Assembly (NCBI RefSeq): GCF_000365145.1
Contig: NW_008481804.1
Coordinates: 271,862-335,861, forward strand
DNA: 64,000 bases
Source: Cyphellophora europaea CBS 101466
Lineage: Eukaryota; Ascomycota; Eurotiomycetes; Chaetothyriales; Cyphellophoraceae
Reading direction: 5' to 3'
The translations under genes and the position numbers were made by a program. The notes below the pieces were generated by a model. The model worked only from the letters and a program-made list of their open reading frames with translations, ran no database searches and was not told the origin of the DNA. Shown piece by piece: positions 42,716 to 52,216 of the stretch (position 1 is its first letter; each line of letters begins with the position of its first letter).

Positions 42716-44416
42716 ATGGTTGACCAGGAGCGCGCCATCATCGTCGGCGCTGGCCTTGCGGGCCTCGTGGCAGCGTACGAGTTGACGCAGCAGAACGTGC
42801 ACGTTACAATTTTGGACCAGGAGAACTCACAAAATCTCGGCGGACAGGCTTTCTGGTCGCTTGGTGGCATCTTCTGCGTCAACTCGACCGACCAACGCCG
42901 TGCTGGTGTCAAGGACAGCTTCGAGCTAGCGCGCACAGACTGGGCGAACACCGCGCGCTTCGACCGGGATCGCGAGGACTACTGGCCGCGGCAATGGGCG
43001 GAAGCGTTCGTGCAATTCGCCAACGGCGAGATGGAGCCGTACTTGAAGCGGCGCGGCGTGAAGTTCTTGACTGTGGGGTGGGCGGAGCGCGGCGGTGGCG
43101 ACGGTCGAGGCCAAGGAAACTCGGTCCCGCGCTTTCACCTTACTTGGGGTACCGGCCCAGAGATCGTGCGTGCGTTTGCCGAACCTGTACAACGGGCAGC
43201 AAAAAAGGGCCTGGTCGAGTTCAAATTCCGGCACCAGGTCGACGAGTTGATTGTGGATCCGGATTCGGGTGCTGTGGTAGGGGTGCGTGGAACTATTCTC
43301 GAAGACTCTGATGCTGAGAGAGGCGTAGCTTCGACGCGCACGGCAACCGACAAGTTTGAACTACGTGGTAAGGCGGTCTTGGTGGCAACTGGTGGAATCG
43401 GCGGCAACGTGCAAGCAGTGAAGGAGAACTGGCCGCTGGACAGGCTTGGCCCAAAAGTCCCGGACTCCTTCGTCGTGGGTGTCCCAGCACACGTTGATGG
43501 TCGCATGGTACAGATCGCCAAAAAGGCGGGGGCGAGCGTAGTTAATTTGGATCGCATGTGGCATTACACCGAGGGCCTGGCGAACTGGAATCCCATCTGG
43601 CCTTCACATGGCATCCGCATCATACCAGGCCCATCGTCTCTCTGGCTGGATGCAAATGGTCATCGCTTGCCACCCGCGCTCTTCCCAGGAACGAACACAC
43701 TCGAAACCCTCCGCCATATATGCTCCACCGGCTACGACTATTCATGGTTCATCTTAAATCGAAGCATCGTGAGTCGCGAGTTCACACTCTCCGGTTCGGA
43801 ACAAAATCCCGACATCACTGGCAAAAACTACCTGAAGCTTCTTCAGAGATACTTCACGTGGTATGGAATACCTGCGGTACAGAAGTTCCTGGAGCACGGC
43901 AAAGACTTCGTTGTGGAGGATAACCTCGAAGCCCTGGTCAGTGGCATAAACATATTGGCACGAGAGAGGAATGGACCCGTCCTGGAATACGACGCCGTCC
44001 GAAAAGAGATCGAGGCACGCGACTTGCAGTTGGCGAATGCTTACAGCAAGGACGCTCAATTGATGCTGATCGACAACGCACGCAAATACAAATGGGATCG
44101 CTCGCGGGTCGCGCCAGCCCATCGGCTTCTCGACCCTGCTGCAGGCCCTCTAATTGCCGTTCGATTGAACCTGCTCACAAGAAAGAGTCTGGGCGGTCTA
44201 GAAACCAATCTTGACAGCAATGCCATGCGGGATAAGGATGAAGTCTTTCCTGGGCTTTTCGCGGCTGGGGAGGCTGCAGGCTTTGGAGGCGGTGGGGTAC
44301 ATGGCTACAGCTCGTTGGAGGGCACATTTCTGGGAGGATGTATATTCTCCGGCTTGAAAGCTGGCCGAGCGATGGCGCAGTTGTTTGACGGAGCGAAGCG
44401 CAGGGCCAATCTGTAG
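42716..44416 (+). CDS. FAD-dependent dehydrogenase (fumarate reductase/3-ketosteroid dehydrogenase-like)
   Basis: Single exon, 566 residues. The N-terminal dinucleotide-binding motif is I-I-V-G-A-G-L-A-G-L-V-A-A-Y-E-L, followed by the acidic beta-2 end (I-L-D-Q-E). The second FAD contact is L-V-A-T-G-G-I-G-G-N, and the C-terminal G-L-F-A-A-G-E-A-A-G-F-G-G-G-G-V-H-G-Y motif is typical of FAD_binding_2 enzymes. The cap domain lies in the middle. No signal peptide is seen, and no Cys-x-x-Cys haem site. Members dehydrogenate steroids or related alpha-beta positions, or reduce fumarate-like double bonds. The compact intron-free gene and bacterial-type sequence could hint at old horizontal transfer, but I cannot test this. 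Confidence 0.88.
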   Translation: MVDQERAIIVGAGLAGLVAAYELTQQNVHVTILDQENSQNLGGQAFWSLGGIFCVNSTDQRRAGVKDSFELARTDWANTARFDRDREDYWPRQWAEAFVQFANGEMEPYLKRRGVKFLTVGWAERGGGDGRGQGNSVPRFHLTWGTGPEIVRAFAEPVQRAAKKGLVEFKFRHQVDELIVDPDSGAVVGVRGTILEDSDAERGVASTRTATDKFELRGKAVLVATGGIGGNVQAVKENWPLDRLGPKVPDSFVVGVPAHVDGRMVQIAKKAGASVVNLDRMWHYTEGLANWNPIWPSHGIRIIPGPSSLWLDANGHRLPPALFPGTNTLETLRHICSTGYDYSWFILNRSIVSREFTLSGSEQNPDITGKNYLKLLQRYFTWYGIPAVQKFLEHGKDFVVEDNLEALVSGINILARERNGPVLEYDAVRKEIEARDLQLANAYSKDAQLMLIDNARKYKWDRSRVAPAHRLLDPAAGPLIAVRLNLLTRKSLGGLETNLDSNAMRDKDEVFPGLFAAGEAAGFGGGGVHGYSSLEGTFLGGCIFSGLKAGRAMAQLFDGAKRRANL

Positions 44417-44895
44417 TACGCCAAGAGTGAGGTCTCGTCAATATGACCGCCGGCAGCCGAGTTCCTCTTACGGATTCAAAAGCCTAAGCGTATCGACGCC
44501 GGTGATTTTGCATCTCCGACATCGCCCAGCAAGACATACGGCAGAGAAAGCTTAAAGGAAAGCTTCTGAGGGCAGCTGTGGCGTGATGGTTCCATTTGTT
44601 GAACAAGTCAGTTCTGAATGGCGATACGGAGTAATTCTCTCATGATGGGAACCAGTCCGTGGAAAATTTCGCCGGCCTATCTAATGATGTCTTGCATTGA
44701 CGTCTGTCGATTGGCTTCCACACTCCACCTGGAGCCTCACAATTGCCGTTAGTGGAGACTGATTTCGGCAATCGTCTTCCGATGTTTGTCCATACACAGG
44801 TCACGGGAGAAAAGGAAAACTGTTTATAAAGCAGAGCTGACCGAATATGCCGTATGTGAACCCAGTCACTTTTTCTGGCATTCTTCAGTCCCAAT
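44417..44895. other. Intergenic region with the cutinase promoter
   Basis: About 480 bp. Its right end holds the TATA box described separately. Nothing else was recognised. Confidence 0.5.
44825..44830 (+). promoter_or_regulatory. TATA box of the cutinase gene
   Basis: A TATAAA hexamer lies 66 bp upstream of the cutinase ATG, a usual distance for strongly regulated fungal secreted-enzyme genes. Confidence 0.55.
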
Positions 44896-45675
44896 ATGTT
44901 GTCCATTCGGTTTGCCAAGCTCGCGGCGCTCTTCGCTGCTGTTTCTACTGTTGTGGCAGCACCAGCCCAAAAGAGACAGGATAGCTGTGCGGACGTACAC
45001 ATCTTCCTAGCAAAAGGCTGGAATGAGCCATATCCAGGGCGACAAGGAAAACTTGCCGGCTCAATATGCTGGAGCCTTGACAGCTGCGACTATGAGGACA
45101 TCTGGTTCTCAAATACGCCAGAGGACAACTACTGCGACTCGGTCACGCAGGGAGCGGCAAGCGGCGTTGCTCAGATGACTGCATATGCTCAGAGATGCCC
45201 CGACTCGAAACTCGTGCTGTCAGGGTACTCGCAAGGCGCGAACGTTGCCGGCGACATCATCGGTGGCGGTGGTGGACCATTCGGCACTCCTAGCTGCGAG
45301 ATTGGATGGAGCGCTGGTCTTAGCCGCAACTCAAGCCCAGGCAACAAGAGTGAGTTCATCCGCGAACACGATGAATAGTCCTGACTTGTTCCAGTTGCTG
45401 CAGTCCTCCTTTTCGGTGATACCCGTCATGTTGGCGGCAAACCTTACAACCACCTGAACGGGGCTTCCATCTCATCCTGGAACCCTCGCACGCCGGAGGC
45501 TCTCGTACAGTTCGATACGTACGCAGATCGTATTCGATCATTCTGCGTTCAGTCGGATGCTGTATGTGCCGCGTCTGGGCCAGGTCCGTTTGTCGACGAC
45601 GATCATCTCAACTACTTCGATCGATATACCGACGAGGCTGCTGGTTGGGTCCGGTGGCGTTTGACGCAGCAATGA
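44896..45675 (+). CDS. Cutinase-family serine esterase (CE5)
   Basis: Two exons: 44896-45349 and 45395-45675, with a 45-bp intron, giving 244 residues. The signal peptide covers about residues 1-22, and a K-R dibasic site at 26-27 suggests a short propeptide. The nucleophile elbow G-Y-S-Q-G places Ser at 112. The catalytic Asp (about 206, in C-V-Q-S-D-A-V-C) and His (about 222, in D-D-D-H-L-N-Y-F) complete the triad. Several cysteines are positioned for disulfides. Secreted; it hydrolyses cutin-like polyesters or acetyl esters on plant polysaccharides. The C-R-x-x-N-D variation of classical cutinases is not seen, so acetylxylan esterase activity is an equal possibility. Confidence 0.92.
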
Positions 45676-47225
45676 TTAGGTGGAAGGATGATACAATAAT
45701 AATTTGACGGTGCCACGAGCATATAGTGTTAATATCAAGACGTTTACCGAGCATGCTCTTCGGGCGTGAACATGACACGCTGTCTGAAAGTGGTGCTCCC
45801 CGTGGGACAGCGTGGGTTGAATCGAACGTTTTACAGAATTGCGAGCGTCACACAATCTGAGTGCTAGCTGGTCAGACGCTATCTCTGCCCGCCTCTTTAT
45901 CGAGTAAGGTGCTGTCTTGTATGCTTGGTAGACAGTCTCGACTGTCAGCTCGGGAACCCAGGCAAATTCACCGTGGACCAGACAACCGGAGCATACGGCT
46001 CTGTAACGAAACCACCTACTGGCTGTAGTGTAGATGGAAGCTTCGGCTTCGACGTACAGAGCATAGAAAGGCACATGAGGGGATTTATAATGAAAAATGA
46101 GATCCGTAAACGAAACTGCAGGTGGTGTATTAAAAGGGTCATCGCAGGTACTTCCTGCTCAGGACTGCGCAGAAAGGCTAGGCGTTCAGACAACTCGCAG
46201 AGTCATACGCATGCCAGCTGACGCGTTCGCTGACTCCCTCTCGATGTTCTCTATGGGGTGGTACATGTCCAGCCATGACTGACGCAAGTCACTGCTCAAG
46301 GGGTGAAACGACTTGGCATGCGCCAAGCCCGCAGGACATTACACAGGACAAAGTCAGCCCAAGCGAATCTCAGCTTTGAGTAAGTCTTGCCTGGCATCGT
46401 TTCAACCTACCGCATTCTGTGCATTTTGATCTGATCAGATTGCTGAATCCGAACAAGGACCCCTCTCCCCGGTCGGTGCTTTGGTGGACCTTCGCACCTT
46501 AATTTTCGCCTCACGCTCGCCTTGACCACGCCAGGTGGTCCGACCAGCCAAGGACTTTCGGAAAAGAAGTCCATCGACGGCACACGCTCCTGGCTGCTTG
46601 ACGCACAATGCCAAAGTGCAACGTCCGTCGTTACCAATGGCGAGCTTGCTCGTGATCTGTCGAGTTTGAGGGACGAATGGTGAAGTTCATGAGTTCGTCA
46701 TTGGTGACCCACAATGACCACGGGGCCAGCCACATCTCGCTTACTCATAGCCATCGCGAGAGCCAAGTCTCCTTCTCTGGGAAGACCCCGAGTGGTCTGC
46801 TGTTTCATGCCCTTGACCTGCAGTATTATCCATGCGTGCTCTTATATCGCCGGCGGGCAGTTCAAATCTGAGCGGGGCCATCGTCATGCCTCAACACTTG
46901 CTATTCGCCAGACATGGTTGCCGGTCCACGCTCTGGCCAACTCACAGTTTCATCCTAGATTCGAGTACAGCTCGGTTAGAATACCAAGAGCTCGAGGATG
47001 CGCTGTGGAGGTGCGAGGGCTTGTCCATTTACACTGGTGTTGACCGGGCTAGGTGACCATGAGCGATGAGAGGAATATAAAGGGATGGTACCCGCAGATG
47101 ATGGATTGAATAGTTTCTGCAAGTCATTCTTTCTTCAGTCACTCGCTTTTAGCCGTTCGCTTCTATCATCCCTCCAAGATCAGGATCTTTTCTCAGTTCG
47201 CCGGCACGAACAGACACTCTACAAC
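45676..47225. other. Intergenic region, nothing recognised except the LPMO TATA box
   Basis: 1.55 kb between two secreted-enzyme genes. Open frames are short, many without ATG. I see no supported gene, RNA or repeat. Confidence 0.5.
47076..47081 (+). promoter_or_regulatory. TATA box of the AA9 LPMO gene
   Basis: TATAAA followed by GGG, 145 bp upstream of the preferred start ATG at 47226. An in-frame ATG at 47085 lies only a few bases from this box and would sit outside the transcript, which decides the start in favour of 47226. Confidence 0.55.
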
Positions 47226-48272
47226 ATGAAAGCATTCACAACTCTCTCGGCTCTGCTCTCGGCTGCTGGCCTAGCTCAAGCCCATTACACATTCGACAGG
47301 CTGGTTGTCAACGGACAAGAAACTCGAAGCTGGGAATACATTCGAGAAAATACTCGCACTGAGAAGTACATGCCGACCAAATTCAAGAATACCATTGGCA
47401 AAGTCACTCCGAACGACGCCGACTTTCGATGCAATGAAGGATCGTTCACAAATGCTGGAAAGACCAAGGTCTACGAGGTCGCTCCTGGTGATGAGCTCTC
47501 TATGATTCTCGCGTACGGAGCGAGGATGGAGCATCCCGGTCCGGCCCAGATCTATATGTCCAAGGCCCCTGGCAGCGTCGTCCAGTATGAGGGTGAGGGC
47601 GACTGGTTCAAGATCAAGGATGAGACAGTCTGCGGATCTACTGCCGATGGCCTCCAGGATACCGATTGGTGCACCTGGGGCAAGGACCGTCTGACCTTCA
47701 CTATTCCTGATGGTACTCCGGCTGGCGAGTACCTTGTCCGTGCCGAACACGTTGGACTTCACCGTGCTCATGTGGACGAGACCGAATTCTACTATGCTTG
47801 CGCCCAGGTCAAGGTCTCTGGTAGTGGAAACGGTACACCCAGCCCACTCGTCAAGTTCCCAGGAGCATACAAGGCCACCGATCCGGGCATTGCTTTCAGC
47901 ATCTGGGCTGGTAAGACGGAGTACCCCTACCACATCGGTCCCGATGTCTGGGCCGGTGGCTCTAGCGGCTCTACTGGCAACAACTCGACTCCTGAGCAGC
48001 CCGATGCGCCAGTACCCTCGCCTGGCCAATTCTTCCCATCATCCTCGGTCTTGGCGGCTAGCTCTGTTTCGGGCGGTGCACCAACGACTCTGGCAACTTC
48101 CATCACAAGCAGCGCCCCCAGCGTTACTGCTACCGAAGATGAGAACCTGGAAGCGTTCCCTACCGTCCGTGACGATGGTCCTGGTGCGTCCAGTCCGACT
48201 CCCGGCGCTACTCCTACCTATCCTGGCCCTCGTCGCCCTAAGATCCTCGAGTGCGTTGAGCGTGATGAGTGA
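47226..48272 (+). CDS. AA9 lytic polysaccharide monooxygenase
   Basis: Single exon, 348 residues. A signal peptide (1-19) ends at A-Q-A, so the mature protein begins with His20, the first copper-brace ligand. The second ligand is His103 in R-M-E-H-P-G-P-A-Q-I-Y. The axial Tyr is in E-F-Y-Y-A-C-A-Q-V (about 189), and the second-sphere His is in V-G-L-H-R-A (about 179). At the position usually held by a conserved Gln (Q-F-Y), this protein has Glu187. The catalytic module ends near residue 250. A Ser/Thr/Pro-rich tail follows with no cellulose-binding module. Secreted copper enzyme that oxidatively cleaves cellulose or related glucans. Confidence 0.9.
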   Translation: MKAFTTLSALLSAAGLAQAHYTFDRLVVNGQETRSWEYIRENTRTEKYMPTKFKNTIGKVTPNDADFRCNEGSFTNAGKTKVYEVAPGDELSMILAYGARMEHPGPAQIYMSKAPGSVVQYEGEGDWFKIKDETVCGSTADGLQDTDWCTWGKDRLTFTIPDGTPAGEYLVRAEHVGLHRAHVDETEFYYACAQVKVSGSGNGTPSPLVKFPGAYKATDPGIAFSIWAGKTEYPYHIGPDVWAGGSSGSTGNNSTPEQPDAPVPSPGQFFPSSSVLAASSVSGGAPTTLATSITSSAPSVTATEDENLEAFPTVRDDGPGASSPTPGATPTYPGPRRPKILECVERDE

Positions 48273-48971
48273 TCGACTCTACCGCTTGGAGCATGTATTT
48301 ACCTGAATCGACGTCGTTGCCTTCTGCTGCTGTGGTGGAAAGGCTGTGCTCTTCCGGCGCTCGAATCTTTCTGGGTGTTAGGGGATTCCATGGCTCGGCG
48401 AGCCTAAAAATTTTGACAGGCCCTCTGCAAGACTTGCTTGAGAGAAGGATGTTCACTTCTTGTATTTACCTTTTACCTTGGTCTTAAAACCACTTTCTTC
48501 GATATCGACATCTGTAACTCGCAGCTGATGTTTTACATTGAGCTATAAGCGTCACAGTCAGTGTCTCACATTATATTTCTCAGAACAATCGTGATATGTA
48601 CAAACCCCTCTCGGGAACTTCTTTCTGTGGCGGTACAGATGGCTACTGAAAACAAATCGATTGGGCAGTTCACTTCCCACTCTTTTTGGCTCCCACACGA
48701 CCTTTCAAGTTATGTGTGGGATCATTGAGTCGTGCACAGACTGGTTTCACCGCTATCATAGGCATTCTAATATCAACAGCAGACAAACGTACGCGAACGG
48801 GCGAGAGGGCGTATTCAATCATAACGCTTTCTTATTCAACAAGCTCTGGTATCCTTCCACCGCCAGTCTTGGATTTGGTGTACAACATCGTCGCATTTGG
48901 ACCACAAGATATGCGTCAAGGTTTCGTGGGGGCTTGCCCGGGGCCAAATTTCGTTGTCAAAGGCCCTTTAG
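48273..48971. other. Intergenic region, nothing recognised
   Basis: About 700 bp downstream of the LPMO gene. Short open frames only. Confidence 0.45.
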
Positions 48972-49313
48972 TTAGTAGCCACAGTGGCCACAGTATCCGC
49001 AATCCTCTGCACTGCATGCCGCGAAGTCTTTGTTCTTGTCGCTGTCATAGTCGTTATTATACTCGTGCAAGGGAATCCGTATGGTTCGGAGGTCGTAGTT
49101 CTTGTGGCCGTGACCGTGGAACGGCTCGGCTCCGACCTGGCATGTCTCACCCAAGGCACTCCCAGCCACGTGGGATGTCTCGTGCACAGCAAGACTTTTG
49201 TGTCGGGGTGTATCATTCACAGGCTGAGAGGCAGCAAATCCAAGGACACGTGGCGAGTCCAGGTCATCCAAAAAACAAAGCTCTTTTAGATCAGCTGAGC
49301 ACACCAAGCTCAT
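48972..49313 (-). CDS. Possible short hypothetical protein with Cys-rich C-terminus
   Basis: An ATG-initiated frame of 113 residues. No family is recognised. The N-terminal half is ordinary soluble sequence; a Gly/His patch (H-G-H-G-H-K-N) precedes an acidic segment, and the protein ends with four cysteines in C-S-A-E-D-C-G-Y-C-G-H-C-G-Y. There is no signal peptide. It lies on the same strand as, and 72 bp downstream of, the exonuclease-like gene. It may be a real small gene, an exon of one, or chance; no splice evidence supports it. Confidence 0.3.
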   Translation of the reverse strand: MSLVCSADLKELCFLDDLDSPRVLGFAASQPVNDTPRHKSLAVHETSHVAGSALGETCQVGAEPFHGHGHKNYDLRTIRIPLHEYNNDYDSDKNKDFAACSAEDCGYCGHCGY

Positions 49314-49385
49314 AGGGAATCCTATGTCAGGCTGTATGGAAGGCCTATAAGCAGTCAGTTGTATTTCTTGGAGGCATATTTTGAT

Positions 49386-50126
49386 TTACATTGTCCATGT
49401 GAAGTCTGGGCCCACCGCCATGTGCTTTCCCTTGCCGTTGAAATAGACGCCTTGTGAAAGGGTCACGCGATGAAGAGCCTCCTCACCAACCTGCGCAGCG
49501 AGATGGGGCTTGATAGTTCCCGAATAAGCACTCAACAATCCTGGCAGCTTCAGGACGTCCTCTGCGCAGTAACTTTGAAGGGCCGTTGACAACGGTCGCT
49601 TGAAGAAGACTCGGTATGTGCCCCCATGCTCTGGAGCAAACTGCTTGATACCCTCGTCTTTGCCGCGTCGCCACGAACTTCTCTCCTCTGCCGACAGAAA
49701 AGAGCTTTCCAAGATGCACTTAGAAAGGCCTTTCACATACCTGCCTCGGCCCGGACGAGTGGCGAACTCGAGGAGTTGAAGGTCCACAACTCCGCGTAGG
49801 GCAATGCTGAAATGGGAATACAGAGCATCAGAGTCGTTACGCACATCGAAGAAGACTTTCGGATGCTCCTCTGACTCCAGGATGGACCTCCAAGTCAGGC
49901 CACCGGCAGCTGCGGTGTCGAAGGCTCGGCTCTGCAACTCGTGTACATCTAGTAGATAGATGGTCGGGTTGGGTGGGATTAGGACCGACACGATGGCGAT
50001 AGACCCATGACGTGAAAGATTTTCACCCTCAAGGTCAATAAAGATAAGGGGAATCTTGTTCCTGCTGGTCACCTCCTGTACGACTTCCCGAACGGAATCA
50101 GCGTTGTCAATCACTTTCGTTGGCAT
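49386..50126 (-). CDS. 3'-5' exonuclease-like protein (DnaQ/RNase D fold)
   Basis: Single exon, 246 residues from the ATG at 50126, where M-P-T-K-V-I-D-N begins; the frame stays open upstream but has no ATG there. The exonuclease I motif is F-I-D-L-E-G-E-N-L (D-x-E metal ligands), exo II lies in V-F-F-D-V-R-N-D-S-D-A-L, and the exo III region is Y-C-A-E-D-V-L-K-L. This pattern resembles fungal EXD1/RNase D-like proteins, often annotated as 3'-5' exonuclease domain proteins. The substrate is presumably RNA or DNA. No targeting signal is visible. No functional link to the neighbouring LPMO gene is evident. Confidence 0.8.
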   Translation of the reverse strand: MPTKVIDNADSVREVVQEVTSRNKIPLIFIDLEGENLSRHGSIAIVSVLIPPNPTIYLLDVHELQSRAFDTAAAGGLTWRSILESEEHPKVFFDVRNDSDALYSHFSIALRGVVDLQLLEFATRPGRGRYVKGLSKCILESSFLSAEERSSWRRGKDEGIKQFAPEHGGTYRVFFKRPLSTALQSYCAEDVLKLPGLLSAYSGTIKPHLAAQVGEEALHRVTLSQGVYFNGKGKHMAVGPDFTWTM

Positions 50127-50773
50127 TTCGAAGAAGATGTGCAATGTTTGGATGTATCGGCGCAAGAAATTCCAATCTCAGTCGAGCGTCGAACTTCAGT
50201 GAGACCATGACATTTCACACTGGGTTCCCAGGAGGCATGAAGTCAGACCTTATGTAGGAGTATAAGCGCACAGAGCGCGTAAGTCTCGTTACATAACGGT
50301 AGCCTGTATAACCAATGAGAGCATCATGTTGGTGTTTTCAGCACTCATGTAGCCGAACGGTCATGCTTTGATCTGCTCGCCAAGATGGATTGAGGCCTAC
50401 CAACTCTGCGAGAGCCAACGAGCTGTTTGGATATTGTAGCTATCCGGAACCTTTTAGGTCGGTTGTATTCGAAAGTTCATGGTGAAGGCGGAGTTCTTAC
50501 ACGATTGGTCGATAAGATTCATGCCGAGCCATATTGAGGCCTACTGGAAACCCGTGAATAGCCAATCAACAGAGACTAGATTCCAGCGGCTGCCTATATC
50601 ATCGCTGACGACACCCTCATCACTCTCTTCCTCTCCTTCACCAGGTCGCATCTCTTGGCACGGTCACCACATTCTTTTCGGCGTTGCAGTTGTTTCAGGA
50701 CTTGGGGGAGGTTTCTGGCTGTGTTTTTTTTGTCGCGGTTGAGGCTGTATTTACTTCCACCCAGCAGGGCTAG
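50127..50773. other. Intergenic region; start of the C2H2 gene may lie here
   Basis: About 650 bp upstream of the C2H2 coding exon. An ATG-led frame at 50479-50742 is out of frame with that exon and shows no domain. A first exon with the true start may be hidden here. Confidence 0.35.
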
Positions 50774-51431
50774 AATCTCCGCTTAGGGCGCATCTCGCGT
50801 CGTACCTCACACACCGACCGATCTCCTCAGCTTGAACAACAACATTATCTCTATCGTCGCTCTACAGAGGAGCCAACGGTCGATCCCCGTCTCCTTCAAA
50901 CATCCTCTTCCAGGCCCTGCAAGGAGGTCAGCCTTGACGCCGATGAAGACAAAGCCAGCACCCAATCAACCCATAATCAGCCTGCTACACTCGCTAACGT
51001 CCCTCCTTTGCCAACCCTATCTCATTTTGAGCTCCCTGACTCTAGTGAGCTTCTTGATGCTGGTAGTGCATCTCTACCACAAGCCTTCACGACAGCAAAT
51101 TTCACCTGCGTCCAGTGCCCAAGGACGTTTGCCAAAAGACATCAACTCAAGTTAGTGCACCTATGAGTCTCGTTGAGCCTTGCTGATGATTCAGTTCTCA
51201 TGCCAAGGCACATGACCGTCCTTTTGAGTGCTTAGCTTGCGCAAAGAAGTTCCAGTACCGGAAAGATCTTGAGCGCCACCGCAATGGAGTCCACTCCATT
51301 GGAGATGTCACTGCAAACAGGTATTGGTGTCCTATATCTTGGTGCAAGCACTCTGTCGCTGGTGGACGACCTTTCGCAAGGCTTGACAATTATCGAAGGC
51401 ACATTAACAGTCATCATCCAGAGCTACAATA
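50774..51431 (+). CDS. C2H2 zinc-finger protein (5' end unresolved)
   Basis: The visible exons are about 50774-51150 and 51195-51431, with a 44-bp intron inside the first finger. In frame, they encode a Ser/Gln/Pro-rich leader, then a finger F-T-C-V-Q-C-P-R-T-F-A-K-R-H-Q-L-N-S-H, a second finger F-E-C-L-A-C-A-K-K-F-x-Y-R-K-D-L-E-R-H, and a third Cys/His pattern W-C-P-I-S-W-C-K with R-R-H-I-N-S-H-H near the C-terminus. No ATG occurs in this frame between the upstream stop at 50771 and the fingers, so the start codon must be in another exon, or the gene is truncated. A DNA-binding regulator is inferred; the target is unknown. Confidence 0.65.
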
Positions 51432-52216
51432 GTTTCAGTTTGACCGCAGAATTCATTCCTTGATACCGTACACTTTACCCCAGCCAGTCTTCTGTGTCAC
51501 ACACACACACACAGGTGGAGGGGGTGGGGAGGAGACAGAGCGCGCTCTCAGGACACGGAGGCTGGATTGTATTTCCTGTGATTTCATGACCATAGATCAT
51601 GTAAAACCCTTGAGTTCTGGGCATTTCGTGGCAGCTGTAATGTTGCTCATAACGAAGGATGCTCAGGAATGAGGCCCCTCGGAGCCACAAACGCAGATGC
51701 GGCCTGCGGTGAACTGTTTCAAGTCGGATGCTGACCTTGCCGCTGCTAGTGGGTCCATTCACAGTGTCAGGATAAGGAAGAATAAGCGCGGTCTCTGACC
51801 ATCGACCATAGATGGCCTTAGAGAACAAATGAATTCCCGGACCTTTCGTCCTTTAAGCAACACGAGAGAGTGGTGCAAATGCTGCTGGGTAAGGCCGCGG
51901 ATGCTAAGGTGATGTTTCGATCCTGGTGGGATACGGTCGACTTCCTCGATGGCGTGCACTTCAGCAGTACAGCACCATTTCCTTTCCTTCCTCCCTTCTT
52001 TCCTTCCCACCTGCCTTACTCCTCTTCTTCTCCCACCATGATCAGAATGATCATGGTGCTCTCGAAGGGTCTGCGACATTGCTTCTGACACAATATCAAG
52101 AAGTCTGAGTTTCTAATCCGACAATTCTTGTGCGATCAGCCTGTACTGGGATACTTTACTTGTAGGTCGGCTAGCAAGGCGGGGTCATTACATTGGATCC
52201 TGTTAAGCTCTCCTCC
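51432..52216. other. Intergenic region with simple repeats
   Basis: About 785 bp between convergent 3' ends. It contains a short (CA)n tract at about 51497-51512 with a G-rich stretch directly after it, and a pyrimidine-rich run at about 51978-52034. No gene. Confidence 0.55.

Noticed and set aside
22682..44416. Classical secondary-metabolite cluster
   Set aside because: P450, methyltransferase, regulators and transporter are suggestive, but no PKS, NRPS, terpene synthase or DMATS is present in the window.
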